Under the pieces are notes generated by a model, which worked only from the letters and a program-made list of their open reading frames with translations, was not told where the DNA came from and searched no databases. The position numbers were made by a program, and so were the translations under genes. From an uncultured bacterium (GTDB lineage: Bacteria; Bacillota; Clostridia; Lachnospirales; Lachnospiraceae), in NCBI GenBank assembly GCA_905214875.1, contig CAJMNR010000001.1, positions 62,001 to 126,000 of the forward strand: a stretch of DNA of 64,000 nt. The letters are read 5' to 3'. Below are positions 1 to 7,999 of the stretch, one piece after another. Numbering within the stretch: the stretch's first letter is position 1; every line of letters starts with the position of its first letter.

Positions 1-377
1 AGAAACCACAGCCAAAGATGCTTGAACTTCTATATATGGGAGAGAAAGACGTTACAGTAAAGGAACTTGAGCAAGTATTGGTAGAAGGATTAACAGAAGA
101 GGAAAAAGAAAAAATTCAAGTTTGGCCTCAAATCGGCATTATGGAACTTACACTTCCTTCTGAAAAAGTAGTAGATGTCGAAACTATGAATGGATTTATG
201 GATAATGAAGAAGATTTGGCGTTTATGAAGGAAAAGGGTATTCAAACAGTATATGCGCTTACGCTAGAAGAAGCAGCAGTTGCTGAGTTTGAACCAATGG
301 CTAGAAAATGGATGGAAGCATTCGGGGGATTTGTTTGTTCCGATAGTGATGATTTCATGCCAATGATCTTTGAATAA
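1..377 (+). CDS. Hypothetical protein, C-terminal part (cut by window edge)
   Basis: The reading frame is open to the first base of the window: codons before the ATG at 18 read K-P-Q-P-K, so the gene very probably starts upstream and only its last ~124 residues are seen. The visible part is acidic, with no signal peptide or membrane segment, and ends in a Phe/Asp/Met-rich tail (MPMIFE). I do not recognise the family. It is followed at once by a strong rho-independent terminator, so it is the last gene of its transcript. Confidence 0.7.
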   Translation, partial: KPQPKMLELLYMGEKDVTVKELEQVLVEGLTEEEKEKIQVWPQIGIMELTLPSEKVVDVETMNGFMDNEEDLAFMKEKGIQTVYALTLEEAAVAEFEPMARKWMEAFGGFVCSDSDDFMPMIFE

Positions 378-398
378 AAATAAATAAATTGCAACAAG

Positions 399-440
399 GA
401 GCCAAGGTAATGCAACAATTACGTTGGCTCTTTGTTTGTT
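399..440 (+). terminator. Rho-independent terminator
   Basis: GAGCCAAGGTAAT pairs with ATTACGTTGGCTC (one mismatch) around a 6-nt loop and is followed by a T-rich run (TTTGTTTGTT). It ends the transcript of the left-edge gene. Confidence 0.9.
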
Positions 441-571
441 TAAATATATGACTCGCGAAAACGTTTTTTCGCACATGAAACTTGTGTAAACTGCATAGTT
501 TCGTAAATGTTTCGTAAGCTGTTATATGATATTGCTAATCAAATGCCAATATCTTTGTGAATCTTTACAAG

Positions 572-600
572 TTGAATTAGAAAAAATTGTATATTATAAT
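572..600 (+). promoter_or_regulatory. Sigma-A-type promoter of cellobiose phosphorylase
   Basis: TTGAAT (572-577), 17-bp spacer, TATAAT (595-600). It gives a ~90-nt leader before the ATG at 696. No obvious operator repeat was seen in the leader. Confidence 0.75.
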
Positions 601-695
601 GAGAGTAGCTAAAATATTGTGGGAAAACTAGCGAAAACTATAGCGAAATAGCAACAATAGTAACAGAGATTCAGTAAATCAAAGGAGATAATGAG

Positions 696-3134
696 ATGAA
701 ATTTGGTTATTTTGATGATGCAAACAAAGAGTACGTGATTACTACTCCAGAGACTCCTTATCCATGGATTAACTATTTAGGTTCACAGGAGTTTTTTACA
801 ATCATTTCGAACACATCTGGGGGTTATAGCTTTTTCAAAGATGCAAAACTAAGGAGAATTACTCGTTTTCGTTACAATAATGTTCCTTTAGATCTTGGAG
901 GCGGACATTATTTCTATTTAAATGATAATGGGGAAGTATGGAGTCCAGCATGGTCACCAGCAAGAACTGATCTTGAGTTTTATGAATGCCGTCACGGTAT
1001 GGGATATACCACAATGACGGGAAAGAAGAATGAAGTTACGACTAAGGTTACTTATTTCGTTCCTCTAGATTTTCATGGAGAGGTACAGAAGGTATCTGTA
1101 ACAAATGATTCAAAGGAAAAGAAGAACATTAAATTATTTTCGTACATAGAATGGTGTTTGTGGAATGCAGACGATGATGATCGTAACTTCCAACGTAATT
1201 TCTCAACAGGAGAAGTCGAAGTAAAAGGGTCTACGATTTATCATAAAACAGAATATAAAGAGCGTCGTAACCACTATGCGTTTTATTCTGTAAATGCAGA
1301 TATTTGTGGTTTTGACAGTGATCGTGAAAGCTTTATTGGTACATATAACGGTTATAATGCACCACAGGCAGTTGTGGAAGGAGCCTCAAGAAACTCCATG
1401 GCAGATGGATGGTCTCCTTGTGCATCTCATTGCTTAGAGGTTGCGTTAGAACCTGGTGAGACAAAGAATTATGTGTTTGTTCTTGGTTATGTAGAGAATG
1501 AGCAAGAAGAAAAATGGGAATCAAAAGGTGTTATTAATAAAAAGAAAGCGGAAGAGATGATTGCACAGTTTGCAACTACAGAATCTGTAGATCAAGCACT
1601 TGCAACATTAAAAGCACATTGGGAAATGCTTCTTAGCAAGTATTCCTTGGAGTCTGAGGATGAGAAGTTAAACCGTCAGGTTAACATTTGGAACCAATAT
1701 CAATGTATGGTTACATTCAACTTATCAAGAAGTGCTTCCTACTTTGAGTCCGGTGTTGGACGTGGTATGGGATTTAGAGATTCCAATCAGGATTTACTTG
1801 GATTTGTTCATCAAATTCCAGATCGTGCAAGAGAAAGAATTATCGATCTGGCTAGTACGCAGTTAGAAGATGGTGGAGCTTACCATCAATATCAGCCACT
1901 TACGAAAAAGGGAAATGATGCTCTTGGTGGAAACTTTAATGATGATCCATTATGGCTTGTATTAGCAATCGTTGCTTATATTAAGGAAACTGGGGATTAT
2001 GGTATCTTAGACGTCATGACGCCATATGTAAATGATGACGAAAAGGCACAGCCATTAAAAGACCATTTGAAGAGAAGCATCAACCATGTAATCAATAATG
2101 TCGGACCTCATGGACTTCCTTTAATCGGACGTGCTGACTGGAATGACTGCTTGAACTTAAATTGTTTCTCAACAGAGCCAGGAGAGTCCTTCCAGACAAC
2201 GACGAGCAAGGATGGTAAAGTTGCAGAATCTGTCATGATTGCAGGTATGTTTACTTATATTGGACAAGAATATGCCAAATTAATGGACAAGGTCGGCGAT
2301 AGCGAAGAAGCGAAACGTGCTTACGCTGAAGTAGATAAGATGCGTGATGCAGTAATGAAATATGGATGGGACGGCAAATGGTTCCTTCGTGCGTATGATG
2401 ATTTTGGAAGACCAGTTGGATCTGAACAAAATGAAGAAGGTAAGATCTTTATCGAATCTCAAGGCTTCTGTGTAATGGGCGGATGCGGAAAAGATGATGG
2501 TAAGGCAATTATGGCACTGGATTCTGTTGAAGAACGACTTGGTACAAAATATGGTCTCGTATTAAATAATCCGGCGTTTACAAAATACTATGTGGAATAT
2601 GGTGAAATCTCTACTTACCCAGCAGGTTATAAAGAAAATGCAGGTATCTTCTGTCACAATAATGCATGGATCATGTGTGCAGAGGCGGTTGCAGGACGTG
2701 GAGATAAAGCATTTGATTACTATACAAGAATTGCTCCTGCTTATACAGAGGAATATAGCGAGGTACATAAATTAGAACCTTATGTTTACTCACAAATGGT
2801 TGCAGGTAAAGATGCAAAACGTTTTGGTGAAGCGAAAAACTCATGGCTTACAGGAACAGCATCTTGGAATTTCGTTGCAATTTCTCAATATATTTTGGGA
2901 ATCAAGCCAGAGTATGATGGTTTGATGGTAGATCCTGCAATTCCAACTTCTTGGAATGGATATAAAGTAACAAGAGAATTCCGTGGAGACGTATATGAGA
3001 TTACGATTAAGAATCCAAATCACGTTTCTACAGGTGTAAGCTGTTTGACTGTTGATGGTAAAGAAGTGGAAGGCAATGTCATTCCAGTATTTAAAGATGG
3101 AAAACATCATACAGTAGAAGCTTGTTTAGGCTAA
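696..3134 (+). CDS. cbp: Cellobiose phosphorylase (GH94)
   Basis: 812 residues, the usual length for bacterial cellobiose phosphorylases (about 811). Cytosolic enzyme: cellobiose plus phosphate gives glucose 1-phosphate and glucose, saving ATP in cellulose-degrading anaerobes. The N-terminal beta-sandwich has the family opening MKFGYFDD. The (alpha/alpha)6 catalytic domain has the GRADWNDCLNLN motif at residues 478-489, whose Asp484 aligns with the expected general acid. WLTGTASWN near residue 720 is the phosphate/substrate-site motif of the family. The start ATG follows AAAGGAG at good spacing. It is monocistronic, between its own promoter and terminator. No signal peptide, so cellobiose must be imported by a system outside this window. 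The close match over the whole length to cellobiose rather than cellodextrin phosphorylases is by recollection; substrate is therefore slightly less sure than family. Confidence 0.95.
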   Translation: MKFGYFDDANKEYVITTPETPYPWINYLGSQEFFTIISNTSGGYSFFKDAKLRRITRFRYNNVPLDLGGGHYFYLNDNGEVWSPAWSPARTDLEFYECRHGMGYTTMTGKKNEVTTKVTYFVPLDFHGEVQKVSVTNDSKEKKNIKLFSYIEWCLWNADDDDRNFQRNFSTGEVEVKGSTIYHKTEYKERRNHYAFYSVNADICGFDSDRESFIGTYNGYNAPQAVVEGASRNSMADGWSPCASHCLEVALEPGETKNYVFVLGYVENEQEEKWESKGVINKKKAEEMIAQFATTESVDQALATLKAHWEMLLSKYSLESEDEKLNRQVNIWNQYQCMVTFNLSRSASYFESGVGRGMGFRDSNQDLLGFVHQIPDRARERIIDLASTQLEDGGAYHQYQPLTKKGNDALGGNFNDDPLWLVLAIVAYIKETGDYGILDVMTPYVNDDEKAQPLKDHLKRSINHVINNVGPHGLPLIGRADWNDCLNLNCFSTEPGESFQTTTSKDGKVAESVMIAGMFTYIGQEYAKLMDKVGDSEEAKRAYAEVDKMRDAVMKYGWDGKWFLRAYDDFGRPVGSEQNEEGKIFIESQGFCVMGGCGKDDGKAIMALDSVEERLGTKYGLVLNNPAFTKYYVEYGEISTYPAGYKENAGIFCHNNAWIMCAEAVAGRGDKAFDYYTRIAPAYTEEYSEVHKLEPYVYSQMVAGKDAKRFGEAKNSWLTGTASWNFVAISQYILGIKPEYDGLMVDPAIPTSWNGYKVTREFRGDVYEITIKNPNHVSTGVSCLTVDGKEVEGNVIPVFKDGKHHTVEACLG

Positions 3135-3192
3135 GACATTTCGTAAAGATAACATCCGGTTATCATTTCTTTTCATAATACTCCTTTTTTAA

Positions 3193-3227
3193 GACGCCTC
3201 AGTGTAGAGATACACTGTGGCGTTTTT
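3193..3227 (+). terminator. Rho-independent terminator after cellobiose phosphorylase
   Basis: ACGCC-TCAGTGTA pairs with TACACTG-TGGCGT around GAGA, followed by TTTTTG. Confidence 0.9.
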
Positions 3228-3281
3228 GTGTGTACTCACCTGAAGGGAAGATGTCGCTATTGCGACCAGGTTCGGCGCGGG

Positions 3282-3341
3282 CAAAGTGTGCGTTCCTTGA
3301 CAAACGCAAAAGACGCGAGAGTGTGTGGAACACACACTTTG
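3282..3341. repeat. Intergenic inverted-repeat element with CAAAGTGT core
   Basis: CAAAGTGTGCGTTCC (3282-3296) is the inverse, with one mismatch, of GGAACACACACTTTG (3327-3341). A smaller GTGTG/CACAC hairpin sits inside the second arm (about 3321-3335). The flanking DNA is more GC-rich than its surroundings. Similar CAAAGTGT-bearing hairpins occur near 29790, 36062 and 50134, suggesting a dispersed element. Short open frames across it look non-coding. Confidence 0.6.
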
Positions 3342-3383
3342 TTTTTGAAATTACCCAATGTTTTCAAAATTTGGAGGAAAAAG

Positions 3384-3411
3384 TTGTTTTTCTTCCTGTT
3401 TTGGTTACAAT
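3384..3411 (+). promoter_or_regulatory. Promoter of M20 amidohydrolase gene
   Basis: TTGTTT (3384-3389), 16-bp spacer, TACAAT (3406-3411), ending 28 bp before the start codon at 3440, which is preceded by AGGAGG. Confidence 0.6.
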
Positions 3412-3439
3412 AGAAGTATGAATCAGGAGGTACATACCA

Positions 3440-4600
3440 ATGGACATTAAAAAAGAAGTTGAAAAACGAAGTAATTATATTATTAGATTAAGAAAGCATT
3501 TTCATAAATATCCCGAGTTGAGCCTCAAGGAATTTGAGACATCAAAGCGTATTCGTGAGGAACTTTCTAGTATGGAAATCCCTTATGTGATGGCTGGTGA
3601 AACAGGGGTAATTGGATTTGTCGGTCATGGTAGTAAGGTGATTGCCCTTCGTGCAGATATGGATGCACTTCCAATTGAAGAGATGACGACGGTAGATTAT
3701 AAATCGGTAAATAAGGGGGTAATGCATGCTTGTGGACATGATGCACATGTTGCAGCACTTCTTGGGGCAGCAGATATCTTGAAGGCCCATGAGGAGGAAC
3801 TTAACTGTACCATCAAGCTTATCTTCCAGCCATCGGAAGAAAACTGTCTCGGTGCCAAGATCATTACCGAACAGGGATTGATTGATGACGTGGAAGAAAT
3901 CTATGGGCTTCATGTGTTTGCCGACATTCCTTGTGGACAGATCAGTATACAGCCTGGGGCTAGAATGGCAGCCTCTGATATTTTTCATATTACGATTGAA
4001 GGACAGTCTGGACATGCGGGAAAGCCACAGCAGTGTGTGGATTCTACCTTGGTAGCGGCAGCGACGATTATGAACCTGCAATCTATTATTAGCAGGGAAC
4101 TTGATCCGAACAAGAGTGCGGTAGTGACAGTAGGGAAAGTTACATCTGGTACTGCACATAATATTATTTCTGGTAAGGCAAAGATTGACGGTACCGTACG
4201 AACATTTTCCATGGAAGATTGCAAGCAGATTGAGCGTTCACTAAGAAGAATTGTTTCCACTACGGCTGCAACATACAATGCAACCGCTAACGTTGAGTAT
4301 TTGAGAAGTCTTCATCCAGTTGTAATGAATGATGAGAGAATAACTGAAAAGGCATTGGAAGAGGCAATGAAAGTTCTTCCTGAGAGTATGTTTGTTGATA
4401 TTCCGAGATTATTTTTGGGAGAAGATTTCTCGACGTATCAACAGATGGTGCCTGGCACATTTGCATTTGTCGGAGCAGGCAATGAGCAGATGGAGCGTGC
4501 GTATCCAAACCACCACAATAAATTCAATATTGATGAGAGGTCAGTGTTACATGCGACTACGTTGTTTGTCACATTTGCATTAGCAGGACAAAAAGGGTAA
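3440..4600 (+). CDS. M20-family amidohydrolase (N-acyl-amino-acid/hippurate hydrolase type)
   Basis: 386 residues, typical of the dinuclear-zinc M20D peptidases that remove an acyl group from N-acyl amino acids. Seen in order: the metal-site region ALRADMDALP near residue 70, HACGHDAH with Cys98, His100 and Asp101, the catalytic/metal pair Glu133-Glu134 in QPSEEN, YGLHVF with His158, the dimerisation/lid domain starting around GQSGHAGKP (residues ~190), and the late NHH motif near 356. No signal peptide, so cytosolic. It lies directly upstream of a polar amino-acid ABC transporter in the same direction (280-bp gap), so it may process an acylated or modified amino acid that the transporter brings in; that link is inference. 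Exact substrate cannot be told from sequence. Confidence 0.88.
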   Translation: MDIKKEVEKRSNYIIRLRKHFHKYPELSLKEFETSKRIREELSSMEIPYVMAGETGVIGFVGHGSKVIALRADMDALPIEEMTTVDYKSVNKGVMHACGHDAHVAALLGAADILKAHEEELNCTIKLIFQPSEENCLGAKIITEQGLIDDVEEIYGLHVFADIPCGQISIQPGARMAASDIFHITIEGQSGHAGKPQQCVDSTLVAAATIMNLQSIISRELDPNKSAVVTVGKVTSGTAHNIISGKAKIDGTVRTFSMEDCKQIERSLRRIVSTTAATYNATANVEYLRSLHPVVMNDERITEKALEEAMKVLPESMFVDIPRLFLGEDFSTYQQMVPGTFAFVGAGNEQMERAYPNHHNKFNIDERSVLHATTLFVTFALAGQKG

Positions 4601-4630
4601 CGCGTGCATACTGCTGGTTTCTCATTCCTC

Positions 4631-4705
4631 TACAAATAGGCCATATGTATTCTGCTGTCAAACACCTTCGGGGTTTGCTCTCAGAGCACATATGGTCTAT
4701 TTGTA
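4631..4705 (+). other. Large stem-loop (75 nt) upstream of amino-acid ABC operon
   Basis: TACAAATAGGCCATATGT (4631-4648) pairs with ACATATGGTCTATTTGTA (4688-4705) through 18 positions with one G-U. The loop contains a second hairpin, AAACACC-TTCG-GGGTTT, with a UUCG tetraloop. No T-run follows, so it is not a classic terminator; it could be an mRNA-end, processing or regulatory structure between the amidohydrolase and the ABC genes. Confidence 0.6.
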
Positions 4706-4879
4706 ACGTTAGAGGGAAAATATCTAGCAAAGCAATTCTTATTCAAAAGAAAAGTTTCAAAAATACAAAAAAACGTTAACTTGGACTATCCTTGGGGTGG
4801 ATAAGTGCAATAACTTATACTCATGAAATGTATTTTATTGAATAGAATAGAATAAGTGGGGTGAAAGGATTGGTTTGCT

Positions 4880-5539
4880 TTGGACATTGGCTTTATAAGA
4901 GAATATATTCCTATGTATGTAGAAGCAGCAAAGCTCACTATTCATATTGCAGCCATTGGGATTCTTGGAGCTATCTTGGTAGGCTTTTTTTGCAGTATGA
5001 TCCAGTATTATAAGCTGCCGATTATAAAACAGGTAACATCGATATACATAGAGCTATCACGTAATACACCATTATTAGTTCAGTTATTCTTCTTATATTT
5101 TGGACTTCCTAAGATTGGAATTATGGTAAGTAGCGAAGGATGCGCAATTATCGGACTGATTTTTCTTGGAGGAAGTTATATGGCGGAGGCATTTCGAAGC
5201 GGTCTGGAGGCAGTTGAAAAGTCCCAGGTGGAGTCAGCGGCAAGTCTAGGATTACGAAGCTACCAGGTAATACGATATATCGTAATGCCACAAGCAATTG
5301 CGATTTCCATTCCTGCCTTTTGTGCTAATGTAATTTTTTTAATCAAGGAGACCTCTGTATTCAGTGCAGTTGCGCTGGCGGACTTGATGTATGTGGCAAA
5401 GGATTTGATCGGTTTATATTACAAGACGGATGAGGCACTTGTAATGCTTGTAGTGTCTTATTTAATCTTACTTCTTCCGATTTCAATCGTTGGAACAATA
5501 CTTGAGAGGAGGTTCAAGTATGTTGGCTTTAGGAATTGA
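4880..5539 (+). CDS. Polar amino-acid ABC transporter permease 1
   Basis: 219 residues, HisM/GlnP-type inner-membrane permease with about five hydrophobic helices. The EAA cytoplasmic loop that contacts the ATPase is seen as EAFRSGLEAVEKSQVESAASLG around residues 107-130, ending in VMPQA. The start is TTG at 4880, preceded by GAAAGGAT at ~10 nt; no in-frame ATG is nearer. First gene of a four-gene importer operon (two permeases, ATPase, binding protein); it overlaps the next permease by 20 nt, implying translational coupling and a heterodimeric channel. Confidence 0.93.
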   Translation: MDIGFIREYIPMYVEAAKLTIHIAAIGILGAILVGFFCSMIQYYKLPIIKQVTSIYIELSRNTPLLVQLFFLYFGLPKIGIMVSSEGCAIIGLIFLGGSYMAEAFRSGLEAVEKSQVESAASLGLRSYQVIRYIVMPQAIAISIPAFCANVIFLIKETSVFSAVALADLMYVAKDLIGLYYKTDEALVMLVVSYLILLLPISIVGTILERRFKYVGFRN

Positions 5540-6197
5540 GGTATTATTTCGTGGAAATAACCTTATTCGATTACTAGAAGGCCTATGGGTGACGATTCGA
5601 ATCTCATTGATTGCCATAGCAATATCGCTCGTACTTGGAGTCGTTCTTGGCATGGTTATGACCATAAAGCAGCCGGTTATAAAAATTATCTGCAGGCTGT
5701 ATCTGGAGTTTATACGGATTATGCCCCAGCTTGTGCTATTATTTATCTTTTATTTTGGAGTCACCAGGGCATTTCAAGTTCATATTTCAGGAGAATTCGC
5801 TGCGGTGCTTGTATTTAGTCTTTGGGGAACAGCTGAGATGGGAGACCTTGTGAGAGGAGCATTAGTTTCGATTCCTGCTCATCAGTATGAGAGTGGAATG
5901 GCGCTTGGACTTACGAAAATACAGATATTTCGCTATATCGTCATACCACAGACACTTAGGCGGCTGATTCCGTTAGCAATTAATTTGGCCACACGTATGA
6001 TCAAGACAACTTCTTTAATCGTATTAATTGGCGTGGTAGAAGTGTTAAAAGTTGGACAGCAGATTATTGAAGCAAACCGTTTTACAGTTCCGAATGCAGC
6101 ACTATGGATCTATGCGGTTGTTTTTTTATTATATTTTATTGTATGTTACCCGATATCGCTAATCGCGAGAAAGTTAGAAAAAGTATGGCAGGATTGA
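5520..6197 (+). CDS. Polar amino-acid ABC transporter permease 2
   Basis: 225 residues, second HisQ/GlnP-type permease. The ATG at 5520 has AGAGGAGG 7 nt upstream inside the end of the previous gene; an upstream in-frame TTG at 5490 lies before that ribosome binding site and is not chosen. EAA loop GDLVRGALVSIPAHQYESGMALG near residues 105-130, followed by VIPQT. Ends 9 bp before the ATPase gene. Works with the preceding permease as the membrane channel. Confidence 0.93.
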   Translation: MLALGIEVLFRGNNLIRLLEGLWVTIRISLIAIAISLVLGVVLGMVMTIKQPVIKIICRLYLEFIRIMPQLVLLFIFYFGVTRAFQVHISGEFAAVLVFSLWGTAEMGDLVRGALVSIPAHQYESGMALGLTKIQIFRYIVIPQTLRRLIPLAINLATRMIKTTSLIVLIGVVEVLKVGQQIIEANRFTVPNAALWIYAVVFLLYFIVCYPISLIARKLEKVWQD

Positions 6198-6206
6198 GGT
6201 GCATCG

Positions 6207-6965
6207 ATGGAAGACTATGCATTAGAGATTATTGGCCTTACAAAGGAGTTTGGTGAGAATGTCGTACTTAAAGGATTGTCCTTATCTATCAAGAAGGGAG
6301 AAGTCCTTGTCATTATTGGTCCTTCTGGATGTGGCAAGAGTACATTGCTTCGCTGTATCAATGGATTAGAAAGAATAAACGAAGGAAAGATTTTGCTTGA
6401 TGGTGAGTTGATTAGTAATCAGACAAAAAATTTGCATCTTATTCGGCAAAAAATAGGCATGGTATTTCAAAGCTATGATTTGTTTCCCAATATGACAATT
6501 TTGGAGAATATCATGTTGGCACCAAGGAAGGTACAGCATCGTGAAAAGGAAGAGGTCTTAAGAGAGGCGAAAGAATTATTAGAGCGGGTGGGATTGAGTG
6601 AAAAGATAAATGCATTTCCAAGGGAACTTTCAGGTGGACAGAAACAGAGAGTTGCGATTATACGAGCTCTGATCATGCACCCGGAAATCATGTTATTTGA
6701 TGAGGTCACTGCAGCGCTAGACCCTGAAATGGTAAGAGAAGTCTTGAATGTAATATTAGAACTTGCAAGAGAAGGAATAACAATGGCTATTGTCACTCAT
6801 GAGATGGCTTTTGCAAAGTCCGTAGCTGATCGGGTTATTTTCCTAGACGGCGGAAACATTATGGAGGAAAGTACACCACAACAGTTTTTTGAACATCCAA
6901 AAACAGAACGCGCGCAAGAATTTTTAAATACGTTTTCCTATGAAGAAGTACATAAAGACATGTAA
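6207..6965 (+). CDS. Polar amino-acid ABC transporter ATP-binding protein
   Basis: 252 residues, GlnQ/HisP-type ATPase that powers the two upstream permeases. Walker A GPSGCGKST at 38-46, Q-loop MVFQSYDLFP near 85-94, ABC signature LSGGQKQR at 141-148, Walker B IMLFDE at 161-166, switch His in VTHEM near 197. The residue after the Walker B Glu is Val where this family usually has Pro (FDEVTAALDP), a mild variation not expected to abolish activity. Confidence 0.95.
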   Translation: MEDYALEIIGLTKEFGENVVLKGLSLSIKKGEVLVIIGPSGCGKSTLLRCINGLERINEGKILLDGELISNQTKNLHLIRQKIGMVFQSYDLFPNMTILENIMLAPRKVQHREKEEVLREAKELLERVGLSEKINAFPRELSGGQKQRVAIIRALIMHPEIMLFDEVTAALDPEMVREVLNVILELAREGITMAIVTHEMAFAKSVADRVIFLDGGNIMEESTPQQFFEHPKTERAQEFLNTFSYEEVHKDM

Positions 6966-6989
6966 TTATTTTAGAAGGGAGACATAGGT

Positions 6990-7850
6990 ATGAAAAGAAT
7001 TGCAGCAGTATTACTTTCTCTTTTGTTAACAATAGGGTTGCTTGCCGGTTGTGGAGGTAAAAATGATAATAACTCTGAGGGTGAAGGTCTTGGCGTTGCA
7101 AGGACAATTACACAGATTAAGGAGAGTGGCTTTATAAAGATAGGTGTATTCTGTGATAAGAAGCCATTTGGTTATGTTGATGAAAATGGAAAGTATCAAG
7201 GATATGACATTATGTTTGGAGACCGTATTGCTAAGGACATGGAAGTCAATGTGCAATATGTTCCTGTTGAGGCAGCAAGCAGAGTAGAATATTTAAAGAC
7301 AGGAAAAGTAGATATCATCCTTGCTAATTTCACTGTGACAGAAGAGCGTAGCGAGCAGGTTGATTTTGCACTTCCATATATGAAAGTTGCACTCGGGGTC
7401 GTTTCAAGCGAAAAGAATCTAATCAAAGATGTATCAGAACTGGAAGGAAAGACGTTAATTGTCAGCAAAGGAACGACGGCAGAGACTTACTTTACAAAGA
7501 ATTATCCAAAGGTAAACTTATTAAAGTTTGACCAGTACTCTGAAGCATTTAATGCATTGTTAGATGGACGTGGCGATGCACTTTCTACGGATAATACAGA
7601 AGTGCTTGCATGGGCACTTGAGAATGAAGGATTCAGCGTTGGAATCCAATCGTTAGGAAGCGTAGATACGATTGCGCCAGCCGTTCAGAAGGGAAATACA
7701 GAGATGCTTAATTGGATTAACGATGAAATTAAGAGTCTGGAAGGAGAGCAGTTCTTCCATAAGGCATATGACGAAACATTAAAGCCAGTCTATGGGGATG
7801 CTGTGGATGCAGAGAACCTTGTAGTGGAAGGTGGAAAAGTAACAGAATAG
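6990..7850 (+). CDS. Amino-acid ABC transporter substrate-binding lipoprotein
   Basis: 286 residues, family 3 extracellular solute-binding protein. Lipobox LLAGC gives a lipidated Cys at residue 21, after a short charged N-terminus and hydrophobic stretch. The mature part shows the family pattern ...GFIKIGVFCDKKPFGYVDE and GYDIMFGDRIAKDM. RBS AAGGGAG precedes the ATG. It is the last gene of the operon and is followed by a perfect terminator. Ligand is probably a polar or modified amino acid; a more exact call is not possible from sequence alone. Confidence 0.93.
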   Translation: MKRIAAVLLSLLLTIGLLAGCGGKNDNNSEGEGLGVARTITQIKESGFIKIGVFCDKKPFGYVDENGKYQGYDIMFGDRIAKDMEVNVQYVPVEAASRVEYLKTGKVDIILANFTVTEERSEQVDFALPYMKVALGVVSSEKNLIKDVSELEGKTLIVSKGTTAETYFTKNYPKVNLLKFDQYSEAFNALLDGRGDALSTDNTEVLAWALENEGFSVGIQSLGSVDTIAPAVQKGNTEMLNWINDEIKSLEGEQFFHKAYDETLKPVYGDAVDAENLVVEGGKVTE

Positions 7851-7856
7851 TGGGAA

Positions 7857-7895
7857 GGCTGTACACTATGTGGTATTGTAGTGTACAGCCTTTTT
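7857..7895 (+). terminator. Rho-independent terminator of amino-acid ABC operon
   Basis: Perfect 12-bp stem GGCTGTACACTA / TAGTGTACAGCC with a 10-nt loop, followed by TTTTT. Confidence 0.95.
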
Positions 7896-7999
7896 AGTGT
7901 TAGGAAAGTGCTATGTACTAGCAGAAATAATTGAAATTCTATATAGTATTTTATTTCTTATGTCGATATAATTTTAGAGAGAAAAGGAGGAAGGAAAAT

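Noticed and set aside
3228..3421. Two overlapping ~60-codon open frames upstream of the amidohydrolase
   Set aside because: They run through the inverted-repeat element and the promoter, have no ribosome binding site and no recognisable protein features.
3542..4159. 205-codon open frame on the - strand inside the M20 amidohydrolase gene
   Set aside because: Composition is Cys/His/Arg-rich nonsense typical of a shadow frame, while the + strand frame has all M20 motifs.
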